64,000 nucleotides of DNA. Source: Colwellia sp. 12G3. GTDB lineage: Bacteria; Pseudomonadota; Gammaproteobacteria; Enterobacterales; Alteromonadaceae. The stretch spans positions 62,001 to 126,000 of the forward strand of contig NZ_PJAQ01000065.1 of NCBI RefSeq assembly GCF_002836775.1, given 5' to 3'. Positions 28,725-38,923 of the stretch are shown here, piece by piece; within the stretch, counting starts at the first letter, position 1; each line of letters begins with the position of its first letter. The position numbers and the translations under genes are program-made. The notes below the pieces were generated by a model. The model was not told the origin of the DNA. It ran no database searches and was given only the letters and a program-made list of their open reading frames with translations.

Positions 28725-30725
28725 TTATCTCACTGCGGCTAAAATGGTGTCAAAAAGTGTATTGGCGGTAGATATAATTTGAGAAGCCGCCTGATAAGCT
28801 TGTTGATACTTCAAAAGATTTGCCGCTTCTTCATCTAGATTGACCCCTGATGTAGATTGATTTCGGTTATAGGCTTGAGTAAACAATGCTTGCGCTGTAT
28901 CTGCAGTTAAATTGGCATTACTTGCTTTTGAACCCACCACGGAGGTAGAAACCGCTAAGCTTTTACTAAAGGTTTCTTTGCCGCCGTTGGTTACACCAAT
29001 CTCTTGAGTTTTTGCCATGGCAACAGCATGATTACCGTTACCAACACCAAAGGCATCTCCTAAGGTAAAGGTTTCACGAGCATTAGTACCAGAGCCAACT
29101 AAATCGCCACTAATTTCAATTTGAAAATCAGGCGTACCTGCAGGAATATCAATCACAGCACTTGCCCCTGAGGCATAAGAGCCTGCCGCTATAGTTGGTG
29201 CTGGTGGTGGTGTAGTGGTGTTATAAACACGATAGCTAAATATACCAGAGGCACTTTCATAGACATCAACGGTGACATCATAACCTCGTGCTGCTGCGGG
29301 ATCGGTAACACTGGTTATTTCTATTTTTCCATTACTAACATTATTCGCGGATGGAGTCACCGCAACGGCAGTACTTGCTGCAATAGCATTACCATCGGTT
29401 AATGTTGCCTTCATCAGTGCTGCACTGTTTTTTGTGGGCACAATGCTAAAGGTATCACCCGCTTGAAGTGAGGCTCCATTTGTCTCAACAAATGAAAAAC
29501 CATAATCAGGTGATGTAGGTGTATGAGTGGTGGTGCCAGAAGGTAATGTTGGTGGACCTAAGTTCTCACTTGCACCTGACGTTAAGTTATGCAGTGTAAA
29601 ATCTGTACCATCAAAACGTACTTCAAACTCATCAGTTGGTAACTTAGACACATCTGTTATAGTAACTTGTGTTTGTATAGTGGCTGAATTAGATGAATGC
29701 GCTAATACTCGGCCTTGCTGTAATTGCGTGGTGTTAATATCAGTAAATATATTGCTACCTTGTAAGCCATTCAAATCTAAGCCACTGGCTTGGCTATCGT
29801 TTAGCGTAGAGGATATTGCCATCGCCAACCGATCAATTTCAGTACGGGTTTGGCTTAAATGCTTATCTCTAAATTCAAAACTTGCCGCTAACGAACCACC
29901 TAGCTTTGTACCGTTTATCGCAACGCTACTGCTACCACTGACTAACCTTAACTCTGTTTGTGTTGTATCTGGATCACCCGAACTAACTTGTAATGTTAGC
30001 GGGGTTATGCCGGCAACTAACGTAGTGCCTTGCCCAATCATTACCGTTAACACACCATTACTATCTTCTACTGTAGAAACACGGGTAAACTTACTTAGCT
30101 CACCAATTAGTTGGTCGCGCTTATCAAGTAAATCATTTGGCTGCCCTGTTTGTAGCGTGCCATTTGATTGCATAATAGTTTCATTGATTTTGGCCAATTC
30201 TTTTGATATTTCAGATATTTTACTGACGACTTGTTCTATTTCACCATTGACCGCTTTGGTCATATTGTCAAAGTTACTGGTTAACTCATTAAAGTCATTA
30301 CTGAGAATATTCGCTTGGTTAAGCACTATGCTACGTAAGCCTGAATCATTGGGATTATCAGCAACCCCATGTAGTGCTTGGTAAAAATTATCTAATGAAC
30401 CGACAACGGCATTACCCGCAGTAGCCATCACTTGGTCAAGCTGCGTTAAACTGGCATGCAGAAAGTCAGCATTACCTAAATTACTTTGATTAAGTAGCTG
30501 CTCTTTGTGGGAGAATTGGTCGTACAAGCGCGTAATATCTTGAATATAGGTGCCCGCACCTATGTAGTTATTACCATTATTAAGACCCACAGAGGCATTT
30601 TGTTCTGCGCGTTGACGGGTATAACCGTCAGTATTAACGTTAGCAATGTTATGACCTGTTGTTGCCAGCTGCTGCTGAGCGGCTAATAAGCCACTCACAC
30701 CGGTTTGGTACAAACTTACTGTCAT
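28725..30725 (-). CDS. flgK: Hook-filament junction protein FlgK (HAP1)
   Basis: FlgK is the first junction protein on the hook tip. The 666-aa protein has the N-terminal rod/hook motif LLAAQQQLATTGHNIANVNT and DGYTRQRAEQ, a large middle region, and the C-terminal pattern GVNLDEEAANLLKYQQAYQA typical of FlgK. It is somewhat longer than enteric FlgK (about 550 aa), as in other marine species. It precedes flgL. Confidence 0.95.
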   Translation of the reverse strand: MTVSLYQTGVSGLLAAQQQLATTGHNIANVNTDGYTRQRAEQNASVGLNNGNNYIGAGTYIQDITRLYDQFSHKEQLLNQSNLGNADFLHASLTQLDQVMATAGNAVVGSLDNFYQALHGVADNPNDSGLRSIVLNQANILSNDFNELTSNFDNMTKAVNGEIEQVVSKISEISKELAKINETIMQSNGTLQTGQPNDLLDKRDQLIGELSKFTRVSTVEDSNGVLTVMIGQGTTLVAGITPLTLQVSSGDPDTTQTELRLVSGSSSVAINGTKLGGSLAASFEFRDKHLSQTRTEIDRLAMAISSTLNDSQASGLDLNGLQGSNIFTDINTTQLQQGRVLAHSSNSATIQTQVTITDVSKLPTDEFEVRFDGTDFTLHNLTSGASENLGPPTLPSGTTTHTPTSPDYGFSFVETNGASLQAGDTFSIVPTKNSAALMKATLTDGNAIAASTAVAVTPSANNVSNGKIEITSVTDPAAARGYDVTVDVYESASGIFSYRVYNTTTPPPAPTIAAGSYASGASAVIDIPAGTPDFQIEISGDLVGSGTNARETFTLGDAFGVGNGNHAVAMAKTQEIGVTNGGKETFSKSLAVSTSVVGSKASNANLTADTAQALFTQAYNRNQSTSGVNLDEEAANLLKYQQAYQAASQIISTANTLFDTILAAVR

Positions 30726-30887
30726 AATATTGTCTCCTATAACAAGGTGGGCTGAGATAAGCGCAAGCGTAAATACAGCGATATGACCTGTTATAAATAA
30801 TGTTTTTTGAAAGGTTGCAGCAAGAGCAGCTATAAATGAATTTATACTTGTCTTGTGGGGTACCCTTCCCTAATTTATTTGTTTTAT

Positions 30888-32027
30888 TTATTTGGCTAGC
30901 AGGTTAGTAACTGTTTTCAATGTGCCAAGAATTTTATCGGCATATTGAGGATCGGTTGCATAACCTGCTTTTTGTAAACCTTGCAGGAAGTGTTCCACAT
31001 TGCCTGAGTCTTGCAATGCTTCTTGGTAGCGTTCGCTAGTTGATAGGAAGTTTATGTAGTCATCGACACTGTCGCTCAGTGATTGATAGGTTCTAAAAGG
31101 TTCCGATTTTTTAATCATAGCGCCCTGTTCAAACTCTAAAGTATCTTTAGTTATTTTATCGCCAGCCCAGCGAGAATCGGCTTTAATGTTAAAGAGGTTA
31201 TTTGAACTTGCCCCCTCTTTATCTTTAATCATTTTTTGTCCCCAACCGGTTTCAAGTGCCGCTTGGGCAATAACCACTTGAAAAGGAACACCTAAGGTTT
31301 TTTGAACTTTTTGGGCGGGTTCAATTAAAGCGGTGACAAAATCTTTAGGTTCATTAAAGTTGTGATTTGATAAAGGTGCTGAATTATTGACGCTTTGTGA
31401 TTGGTTATTAACTTTATTTGTTCTTTTGTCCACGTCACGGATAACAAATTGACTTGCGGCATTGCTCACTTGATTACTGGTAATATTTTGAGCTTGATAA
31501 CTGCCTGCAAAAGGAATATCAATATCTGGCTTAATTTTACTTTTATCCGCCAGCATTTTTTCTATTAAGGAGTTATGTTGATTGTCTTTCTTGGCTTTAC
31601 TTACTTTATCATCGCTAGCATTAACACTCTCTGTTACCGTCAAATTTCCATCATTACGCAACACTGAGCTTGGTTTAAAGTTGCCGCTATCACCGCCAAG
31701 TTGCCTAACAATTAAATCAGTTAACCCGAGAGAGCCATTAGAAGATAGCTCGACGGCCATTTGTTGGTCATGCATATCACGATAGAATTTGGTTGATTGC
31801 GAGTTAAATGGGCTGTCTGATTCAAGAACTTCTTGTGCTTTACGCATACTCGACAGTAACATTTTCATAAAGATAGCTTCAAACTGCTGAGCTGCTTCTT
31901 GTAAAGCTTCCTTTTTAGCCTCGCCATCTCCTGCACGTGATTGCTGACGAATATCATTTAAACCATTAAGATCAAGGGCATTACGCGCTTGATCAAAATT
32001 TTGTTTTTGGCTTGAATTGATATCCAT
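30888..32027 (-). CDS. flgJ: Rod-cap and peptidoglycan hydrolase FlgJ
   Basis: FlgJ caps the growing rod and opens the cell wall. The 379-aa protein has both domains: an N-terminal rod-cap domain (about 45-100) with AAQQFEAIFMKMLLSSMRKA and SKFYRDMHDQQMAVEL, and a C-terminal glucosaminidase domain (about 225-375) with the catalytic glutamate in AQAALETGWGQKM and NLFNIKADSRWAG. It lies between flgI and flgK. Confidence 0.94.
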   Translation of the reverse strand: MDINSSQKQNFDQARNALDLNGLNDIRQQSRAGDGEAKKEALQEAAQQFEAIFMKMLLSSMRKAQEVLESDSPFNSQSTKFYRDMHDQQMAVELSSNGSLGLTDLIVRQLGGDSGNFKPSSVLRNDGNLTVTESVNASDDKVSKAKKDNQHNSLIEKMLADKSKIKPDIDIPFAGSYQAQNITSNQVSNAASQFVIRDVDKRTNKVNNQSQSVNNSAPLSNHNFNEPKDFVTALIEPAQKVQKTLGVPFQVVIAQAALETGWGQKMIKDKEGASSNNLFNIKADSRWAGDKITKDTLEFEQGAMIKKSEPFRTYQSLSDSVDDYINFLSTSERYQEALQDSGNVEHFLQGLQKAGYATDPQYADKILGTLKTVTNLLAK

Positions 32028-32056
32028 AATTTCACTTACCTAAAAATAGAATGATT

Positions 32057-32219
32057 TATACCAATTGAAATAATGAATACATCATCTTCAAATGGTCTAA
32101 ACACCCAATTTCTGCGTTGCGCTCAATCCCAATAGCTAGCTATTGCTCAATCACGCGCCTTGAACTTGAATATTTATCCTCATTGAATTTTGATCAATTC
32201 TTTAATTCATTTGGTATTA
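32057..32219. repeat. MITE-like intergenic element
   Basis: The stretch begins TATACCAATTGAAATAATGA and ends TTAATTCATTTGGTAT, which are imperfect inverted terminal repeats. Inside is TAGCTAGCTATTG and GCGCCTTGAAC, the latter shared (as complement) with the repeat at 49536-49603. No protein is encoded. It fills much of the 399-nt flgJ-flgI gap; the rest of the gap has an open frame of 64 codons (32190-32384) that I do not consider a gene. Confidence 0.55.
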
Positions 32220-32426
32220 CTGTTTATTAAAAACCTAACGTTGTCTTTGTTGTTCTTTTACTATTTATTTTCTGTAGCGTGGTCAATATTTACTTATTTA
32301 ACTATTAACTGTTTAGCTTTAAGCTATATGGTTCAAGTTAAAGGAAATAGCACGGAGCTGGCGTTAGTCAGTGAGTACTTTTGACGCCTTAATTGATTCA
32401 TACAACGGCAAGATAAATAGTTAAAA

Positions 32427-33518
32427 TTAGATGATGACCAATTCGCCTCGTATCGCACCCGCTTGATCTAATGCCTCTAAAATAGCCATCACATCACCCG
32501 GGCCTGCGCCCACTTCATTAATTGCTCTAACGAGAGTTTCTAGCGTAACACCTGGTTTGAAAACAAACATACGGGCATCTGTATTACTAACATTGACCGC
32601 TGATTGATTGGTTACTACCGTTTCACCTTCAGCAAATGCATTAGGCTGCGAGACATCTTGAACTTCGTTAATGGTAACGGTAATACCACCATGGGTAATG
32701 GCTGCGGCAAGTAATGTTACTTCTGAGCCGATGACAATAGTACCCGTACGTGAATTAACAATAATCTTAGCTGAGGGAGATGCGGGTTCAAACTCAAGGT
32801 TCTCAAGTACGGATAAAAAACTGACTCGGTCGCTGATATCACGCGGAGCGTTAACTCGTACAGAAGTTGCATCAATTGCTTTGGCTGAGCCTGCAATAAG
32901 TTCATTAATGGTATCTGATAAAAGTTTCGCGGTAGTAAAATCAGACTGATGCAAATTAAAGGTAATATGATCACCGGTGGAAAAAGGTGATTTGACTTCT
33001 CGTTCAACAATACCACCATTAGCGATACGACCAACCGTTGGAATATTAACTAACACTTGAGAGCCATCTAAGCCTTGTGCACCTAAGCCACTAACGATTA
33101 AAGAACCTTGCGCTACGGCATAAGCATTACCATCAATACCCATTAAAATAGTTTGTATTAAAGTGCCTCCCCGTAAACTTTGAGCACTCCCCATACTAGA
33201 AACGGTAACATCAATAGTTTGACCTGGTTTAGTAAAGGCGCCTAATTCTGCATGAACAGCTACTGCGGCAACGTTCTTTATTTTAGGCTTTAAATTATCC
33301 GGCATGGTGATACCGAAGTTACTTAACATAGTTTTAAAGCTTTGCTCGGTAAATGGGCTTTGCTCACCAGTACCCGGTAACCCGACGACTAAACCATAAC
33401 CCACTAATTGGTTTGAGCGTACACCCGCAACATCAGCTAAATCTTTAATTCGCTGAGCATTCACTGACAATGAAGCGAGTAAAGAGAAAAAGATAAATGT
33501 ATTTATTATAGCTTTCAT
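32427..33518 (-). CDS. flgI: Flagellar P-ring protein FlgI
   Basis: FlgI forms the periplasmic bushing in peptidoglycan. The 363-aa precursor has a signal peptide (residues 1-21, ending SVNAQ) and the highly conserved body [40 protein letters not shown] and the C-terminal [22 protein letters not shown] block. It lies between flgH and flgJ. Confidence 0.96.
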   Translation of the reverse strand: MKAIINTFIFFSLLASLSVNAQRIKDLADVAGVRSNQLVGYGLVVGLPGTGEQSPFTEQSFKTMLSNFGITMPDNLKPKIKNVAAVAVHAELGAFTKPGQTIDVTVSSMGSAQSLRGGTLIQTILMGIDGNAYAVAQGSLIVSGLGAQGLDGSQVLVNIPTVGRIANGGIVEREVKSPFSTGDHITFNLHQSDFTTAKLLSDTINELIAGSAKAIDATSVRVNAPRDISDRVSFLSVLENLEFEPASPSAKIIVNSRTGTIVIGSEVTLLAAAITHGGITVTINEVQDVSQPNAFAEGETVVTNQSAVNVSNTDARMFVFKPGVTLETLVRAINEVGAGPGDVMAILEALDQAGAIRGELVII

Positions 33519-33620
33519 ATTTTAGTACCTTAAAACAATATTCTAAAAAAACCTTAAAACAAGACCTTAACCTAAAGCCTTAAACAACATAGGAAGAAAT
33601 ATATCTAAATAGTACATCCA

Positions 33621-34361
33621 CTAAAATGGCCACCAAGTGCTATTGAAAAACTTAACCAACCAACCTTGTTCATTGGCATCAGCAAAGCTACCGGTACCTG
33701 CATATTGAATGCGGGCGTTAGCAACTTTGTTAGATAAAATAGTGTTATTGGAATTAATATCTTTTGAACGAATAACACCTGTTAAACGAATATATTCATC
33801 ACCATTGTTTAACGTTAACCATTTTTCACCACGGATCATTAAATTACCATTGGGTAATACTCTCAGAACGTGCACTGAAATATTACCGCTTAAGCTATTA
33901 CCTTGATCCGCTTTAGCATCACCTTTAAAGTTTGAATCTTGGCTGATACCAAACTGTAATGACTCGCCTCCAATGGTTACAGGAACGCCACCTAAACCGG
34001 TTACAGCATCCAAATTAGTTGCATTTTCTTTTTTCAATTCAGTTTTAGCATTTTTCTTCGCTTGAGTTTTTTCACTCAAGATAACAGAGATAATATCGCC
34101 TACACGATGCGCTTTAGAATCTGAATAAATGTTATTAACATAATGCGGCTTAAACAATGAACCCGATGGCACAATTCGCTCTTCTTCTTCTTCAGGCATT
34201 ATCGGCGCAAAATCGGGATCATTGGGTAGTGCTTTACTTAACTCTACGGTATTACTACATGCCGTAGTAACAGCGATGAGTAAACTAATGGTAAGTAACT
34301 TAACGATACGAAGCTTAGCTATGCTTAACTTAAGTCGATTTAACCTATATATACTTTTCAT
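33621..34361 (-). CDS. flgH: Flagellar L-ring lipoprotein FlgH
   Basis: FlgH forms the outer-membrane ring. The 246-aa precursor has a signal ending in a lipobox-like VTTACSN; the mature part has the family motifs PSGSLFKPHYVNNIYSDSKA, HRVGDIISVILSEKTQAKKN and a C-terminal WLVKFFNSTWWPF. An in-frame ATG four codons upstream contains the GGAGG that serves the chosen ATG (34359-34361), which therefore is preferred. Confidence 0.94.
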   Translation of the reverse strand: MKSIYRLNRLKLSIAKLRIVKLLTISLLIAVTTACSNTVELSKALPNDPDFAPIMPEEEEERIVPSGSLFKPHYVNNIYSDSKAHRVGDIISVILSEKTQAKKNAKTELKKENATNLDAVTGLGGVPVTIGGESLQFGISQDSNFKGDAKADQGNSLSGNISVHVLRVLPNGNLMIRGEKWLTLNNGDEYIRLTGVIRSKDINSNNTILSNKVANARIQYAGTGSFADANEQGWLVKFFNSTWWPF

Positions 34362-34422
34362 CTCTGCCTCCATTTATTCTTTAAACTTTTATATAAATTT
34401 TTACTGAAATAATAATTATTTA

Positions 34423-35211
34423 CTAAAGCTGCTGGTTGATATAACTCAACATTTCATCAACAGCTGAAATCACTTTCGAATTCATTTCATAAACACGCTG
34501 ACTTTCAATTAAGTTCACCAATTCCTCAGTGGTATTTACGTTTGAGGTTTCAAGCGCGCCTTGTACCAACATACCGTAACCTTCAAGGCCAGGAACCCCT
34601 TCTTGTGGCGCTCCACTTACCGCAGTTTCTGTGTATAGGTTTTGTCCTATTGGTTGAAGGCCTGTCGGGTTAACAAAGTTGATTAGGTTGATTTGACCAA
34701 CAACCGCAGGATCAGCTTGACCTTGAAGTGTCACTGACACCTCACCATCTTGAGAAACTATAATGCTTAATGCATCTTGCGGAATAGTGACTTGCGGCTG
34801 AATCATATAACCAGCGCCCGGAGTAACCATGTTGCCCTCATCATCCATGGTAAATTGACCATTGCGACTATAAGCAGAACTACCATCAGGCATCTGTATT
34901 TCAAAAAAACCTTCACCTTGAATCATTAAGTCAAGCGCGTTGTCTGTGGTAATCATGTCACCTTGGGTATGAATTTTTTGTGTCGCGACAACTTTGGTAC
35001 CAGCGCCTAACATTAATCCTGAAGGAGCTTCAGTATCTTGCGCGGTTCTGCCACCTGGCTGATTAATATTTTGATAAAGTAAATCTTCAAATACCGCTCG
35101 GCTTTTCTTAAAGCCAATAGTACTGGCGTTTGCCAGGTTGTTAGAAATTACCGCAATATCTTTATTTTGCGCATCTAAGCCGGTTTTACTTATCCATAAT
35201 GCTGGGTTCAT
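34423..35211 (-). CDS. flgG: Flagellar distal rod protein FlgG
   Basis: FlgG builds the distal rod. The 262-aa protein has the N-terminal rod motif SNNLANASTIGFKKSRAVFE, the core segment LDLMIQGEGFFEIQMPDGSS and the C-terminal motif LETSNVNTTEELVNLIESQR. The length equals the family norm. It lies between flgF and flgH in the standard order. Confidence 0.97.
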   Translation of the reverse strand: MNPALWISKTGLDAQNKDIAVISNNLANASTIGFKKSRAVFEDLLYQNINQPGGRTAQDTEAPSGLMLGAGTKVVATQKIHTQGDMITTDNALDLMIQGEGFFEIQMPDGSSAYSRNGQFTMDDEGNMVTPGAGYMIQPQVTIPQDALSIIVSQDGEVSVTLQGQADPAVVGQINLINFVNPTGLQPIGQNLYTETAVSGAPQEGVPGLEGYGMLVQGALETSNVNTTEELVNLIESQRVYEMNSKVISAVDEMLSYINQQL

Positions 35212-35289
35212 ACATCACCTCTGATTGTGTAGTAACGACTAACTAAATTAAGTTGAGTTAATCTAATCATTACTGATAGTTTGCTATGC

Positions 35290-36033
35290 TTAGAAAGCAC
35301 GTAATAGGGAAGCTGCGCTTGTATCAATTTCTTCCGCAGTCTTCATCATTTTTAATTGCATTTCAAACTGACGCTGTAAGGCAATCATTTCTGTCATTTC
35401 ACTAATGGGGTTTACATTACTCGATTCGAGTGATCCGCCAAGAACATTGACATTAATATCGGCAAGTAATTGCCCACCATTTTTGGCGCGAAAAAGACCA
35501 TCGTTGCCTTTTTCAACAAGACGGGTATCAGGGTTGACCATTTTGATACGGCCGACTTCTTCTTGCACGCTACTAGGTGCTCCTTCTGGCTGTACCATGA
35601 TGGTGCCATCACGACCAATTTGAATGTTATTAACCGGTAGTGGCAAAATAATGGGGCCATCTTCACCAATAACTAATTCACCATCATTGGTTTCTAACGC
35701 GCCGGTTTCGGTTAAGCGAAAGTGACCGCCGCGGGTATAAGCTTCTTGGCCATCTTCAGCTTGAACAGCAAAGAATCCCTCACCTTCAATCGCCATATCT
35801 AATGAACGACCGGTAGTGAGAATAGATCCTGAGTCAAAATTTTGGCTAGCACGTTCTGTCATTGAAAAAACACGTGAAGATTGCCCCTCACCAAATGCTT
35901 GCATACTTCGCGCTTGCGCTAAATCAGCTTTAAAGCCTGTTGTTTTAGCATTCGCCAAGTTGTTGGCATTAATTGATAAGGCTTGCATGTTTTGTTTAGC
36001 GCCACTCATGGCGATATAAAGCAACTTATCCAT
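35290..36033 (-). CDS. flgF: Flagellar proximal rod protein FlgF
   Basis: FlgF is a proximal rod subunit. The 247-aa protein starts MDKLLYIAMSGAKQNMQALS with the rod motif INANNLANAKTTGFKADLAQ and ends with LESSNVNPISEMTEMIALQR plus a C-terminal helix. It lies between flgE and flgG. Confidence 0.96.
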   Translation of the reverse strand: MDKLLYIAMSGAKQNMQALSINANNLANAKTTGFKADLAQARSMQAFGEGQSSRVFSMTERASQNFDSGSILTTGRSLDMAIEGEGFFAVQAEDGQEAYTRGGHFRLTETGALETNDGELVIGEDGPIILPLPVNNIQIGRDGTIMVQPEGAPSSVQEEVGRIKMVNPDTRLVEKGNDGLFRAKNGGQLLADINVNVLGGSLESSNVNPISEMTEMIALQRQFEMQLKMMKTAEEIDTSAASLLRAF

Positions 36034-36247
36034 AATGTATTTCCAAAAAATAAAAGGTTATACAGAGTAAATGCAAATAGAGTGCCATTTATAATAAAAA
36101 CGTTGCTTTACGTGGGGATTGGAACAAATTACTTAGGTAGGATTTAGTGACAAAAAAAACTGCTAGCAAAGTAAAATATACTTAGTACTAACAGCTTTTA
36201 TGATTGAAGTAACAACAACTTTAGTTTGCTATCGAATCATTTATAAA

Positions 36248-37630
36248 TTATCTAATTTGCAAGATGGTTTGGTTTAGTTGGTTATCAACTTCTAATGCTC
36301 TCGAGTTAGCCTGAAAGTTTCGCTGCGCGGAAATCAAATCAATTAACTCTGTGGTCAAGTTAACATTAGATTGCTCTAATGCTGAAGAGTTAATGGTACC
36401 AAAAGTGCCTGAGCCACCTTCACCTGCAAGTGCTTCACCAGAAACAATACTCTCCTTCCAGTTGGTACTGCCGACTTGTGATAACCCCTGTTCGTTAGCA
36501 AAATTTACCATGGCAATACGTGCTAGGGGCTGTGAAGTGCCATTACTATAAGTTGCGCGTACTAAGCCATCAACTCCAATATCAATACCCGTTAATCGCC
36601 CTACCGCTAAACCATCTTGATTTAAAGCCGTTACTTCAAAGTTTGACGCAAACTGGGTTGGTTCATTCGGGTTAGGTGCTGTTGGATCTAGATTAAAATC
36701 AATTTGTACTGATTGTGTATTATCTGCACCATTGGGTAAATGATTGGTAAAGGGTACTGTAACTATACCGCCATTTGCTAATGGGGGAAGCTGAGAAATA
36801 AAGTCACCTGAAGCGTTAAAAACTAAACGTGCCCCAATAACACCGCCTGTTGCTTGTAATGGGCCGGAAACACTACCGCCAACACGTCCATCAGCTACAG
36901 CAGTACCGTTAGGATCTTCTAAATCGATAACTTTACCGTCTACTGCTGCAAACAACATCCACTCATTAGGGTTAGTGGTAGGATCATCTTTGACAAAAAA
37001 GTAAGTCATTACATGACTGTCGCCTAATGAGTCAAAAATGGTTACTGAAGTAGAGTTATTAAAGGTAAGTGGATCATTGGGATCAAAATTACCGGGTGCT
37101 CCAGCGTTATAACTATCCCCTGCGGGTAAGTTCATTCGCACATCTACTGAACTTGTTTTTGTTGGTGCGCCAGATGCTGTTGGTATACGAATAGGCTCGG
37201 CGGTACTTAAACTAACCGAAGCGGATGAGCCATCAGGGTTAACCGGAAAGCCCAACAGATGGCCACCTTGTGAATTAACAACAAAGTTGTCGGCATTCAG
37301 TTTAAATTGACCTGCGCGTGTATAGGAAGTTTCTAACGAGTCGAGCTCGGGTACCGTGGCAAAAAAGCCATTACCGGTAATGGCTAAATCAAGCGCGTTA
37401 TTGGTAAATTGAATACTACCTTGAGAAAATTGCTGAGCAACATCGGCAGTTAATACACCATCGCCTACTTTAGTTTTACCCGATGCCAGTAAAGATGCAG
37501 CATAAACATCAACAAATTCAGCTCGAGACTCTTTAAAACCAACCGTATTGACGTTGGCAATATTATTTGATGATACATCTAAATCTTTTTGTGCCGCGTT
37601 TAAACCGCTTAATGCAATATTAAATGACAT
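36248..37630 (-). CDS. flgE: Flagellar hook protein FlgE
   Basis: FlgE polymerises into the hook. The 460-aa protein has the N-terminal motif MSFNIALSGLNAAQKDLDVS with SSNNIANVNTVGFKESRAEF, the core LDLAITGNGFFATVPELDSL and the C-terminal EQSNVNLTTELIDLISAQRN. The surface domains in the middle are Asp/Asn/Pro-rich. A 214-nt gap separates it from flgF. Confidence 0.96.
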   Translation of the reverse strand: MSFNIALSGLNAAQKDLDVSSNNIANVNTVGFKESRAEFVDVYAASLLASGKTKVGDGVLTADVAQQFSQGSIQFTNNALDLAITGNGFFATVPELDSLETSYTRAGQFKLNADNFVVNSQGGHLLGFPVNPDGSSASVSLSTAEPIRIPTASGAPTKTSSVDVRMNLPAGDSYNAGAPGNFDPNDPLTFNNSTSVTIFDSLGDSHVMTYFFVKDDPTTNPNEWMLFAAVDGKVIDLEDPNGTAVADGRVGGSVSGPLQATGGVIGARLVFNASGDFISQLPPLANGGIVTVPFTNHLPNGADNTQSVQIDFNLDPTAPNPNEPTQFASNFEVTALNQDGLAVGRLTGIDIGVDGLVRATYSNGTSQPLARIAMVNFANEQGLSQVGSTNWKESIVSGEALAGEGGSGTFGTINSSALEQSNVNLTTELIDLISAQRNFQANSRALEVDNQLNQTILQIR

Positions 37631-37745
37631 ATTTTAATCCTCTTAAAAATTCGTTACTTTGCTTAACACCTGTTCTGCATAATATTTATGTTAGCTCTGT
37701 CAGGTACAGCCAATAATTTCTACTTACTTACTTTTACTAAAATAC

Positions 37746-38438
37746 TTAAGTATCGCCTTCAGATACTTCAACTACATCAGCTAGTGCCATAGAACTGCCA
37801 CCGTTAAGGTTAAGCACTATATTGCCACCTGAACCAGCTAAGGTAACACTGTCTACTTTCCGATAAGTCTGGGCTTCTATTTCTGATGCTTCCCCCTCGA
37901 CTAAACCAACAATGCGGAAGCGATATGCACCTTCTGCAGCGGGTTCGCCCTTAGCTGTTTGTCCGTCCCAGGTAAAAGTAAATCCTCCGGCAGCAACACT
38001 TCCTACAGGAACAGTTTGAATCACTTCACCGGCAATATTTTCAACATAGATATTGACGTTACTAGCCGCTTTGTCTGAGACTAACTTGCCTTTAACCGCT
38101 TCACCTTCTGACATACCAAATACATTGTCTTCAACGAGAACACTTCGTCCAACCAAAGAAGATGCTTGTAATGCTTGGCTAGAAGTCATTGAAGTTGCAA
38201 AGTTGTTGAATTGATCATTTAGCTTTTGAACGCCATCAGTAGTGGAGAAGGCTGTCATTTGCGAGATCATTTCATTATTATCAACCGGCTTAGTTGGGTC
38301 TTGATTCGACAGTTCTTTAGTCAGTAGCGCAAAAAAGTCAGCTTGTGTGAGCATACCTTTATCTTGCTCAGCAACTTTGTACTCTTCTTTTTGCCAACGA
38401 ATACCCTCTAAGGGATTAGTGCCTTTAACTGTTTCCAT
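37746..38438 (-). CDS. flgD: Hook cap protein FlgD
   Basis: FlgD is the scaffold at the tip of the growing hook. The 230-aa protein has the conserved N-terminal motif LTQADFFALLTKELSNQDPT (KPVDNNEMISQM follows) and a C-terminal Ig-like half with GAYRFRIVG. The frame opens with a TTG two codons upstream, but the ATG at 38436-38438 follows TAGGAG with proper spacing. Confidence 0.95.
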   Translation of the reverse strand: METVKGTNPLEGIRWQKEEYKVAEQDKGMLTQADFFALLTKELSNQDPTKPVDNNEMISQMTAFSTTDGVQKLNDQFNNFATSMTSSQALQASSLVGRSVLVEDNVFGMSEGEAVKGKLVSDKAASNVNIYVENIAGEVIQTVPVGSVAAGGFTFTWDGQTAKGEPAAEGAYRFRIVGLVEGEASEIEAQTYRKVDSVTLAGSGGNIVLNLNGGSSMALADVVEVSEGDT

Positions 38439-38489
38439 TATCAACTCCTACATTACGCAATAAGCTAAACGACATATTAATGTTGCCCA

Positions 38490-38921
38490 TTATCTTTGTC
38501 CTAACTGTAAGGTTTTATTCAACATATTTTTAGCTGACTCAGCTAACTGAACATTCGTTTGATACGAACGCGATGCAGAAATCATGTTGGTCATTTCCTC
38601 AATAACATTGACATTAGGCTTATAGATATAGCCATCTTTATCTGCCATTGGGTGACTAGGTGCATATTCCACATTCAATGGTTTATCACTTTCAACAATA
38701 CCTAAGACACTAACTCCAACCCCACTGCCATCATTTGAACCCTGCCCTGCGGCAGCTTCTTGCATAGCAGCGGCAAAAACAGGATGCCTAGCACGGTAAG
38801 TTTGATCGGCACTGCTACTAACACTATCAGCATTGGCAATATTACTCGCGGTAGTATTTAGGCGCACTGATTGTGCGCTCATACCACTACCGGTAATATC
38901 AAATACGTTAAAAAGACTCAT
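38490..38921 (-). CDS. flgC: Flagellar proximal rod protein FlgC
   Basis: FlgC is a rod subunit. Its 143 aa carry the motif MSAQSVRLNTTASNIANADS near the start and the C-terminal NVIEEMTNMISASRSYQTNV with a final LNKTLQLGQR. It starts 2 nt after flgB and is translated with it. Confidence 0.96.
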   Translation of the reverse strand: MSLFNVFDITGSGMSAQSVRLNTTASNIANADSVSSSADQTYRARHPVFAAAMQEAAAGQGSNDGSGVGVSVLGIVESDKPLNVEYAPSHPMADKDGYIYKPNVNVIEEMTNMISASRSYQTNVQLAESAKNMLNKTLQLGQR

Positions 38922-38923
38922 AA

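Noticed and set aside
29527..30384. 285-codon plus-strand open frame inside flgK
   Set aside because: Antisense to a clearly conserved gene; composition is that of a shadow frame and there is no ribosome site.
30726..30887. Sigma-54 promoter before flgK
   Set aside because: No GG-N10-GC element with a TGGCA block was found in the gap on the minus strand.
32190..32384. 64-codon plus-strand frame with hydrophobic sequence between flgJ and flgI
   Set aside because: It begins inside the MITE-like element and has no convincing ribosome site; the hydrophobicity follows from T-rich sequence.
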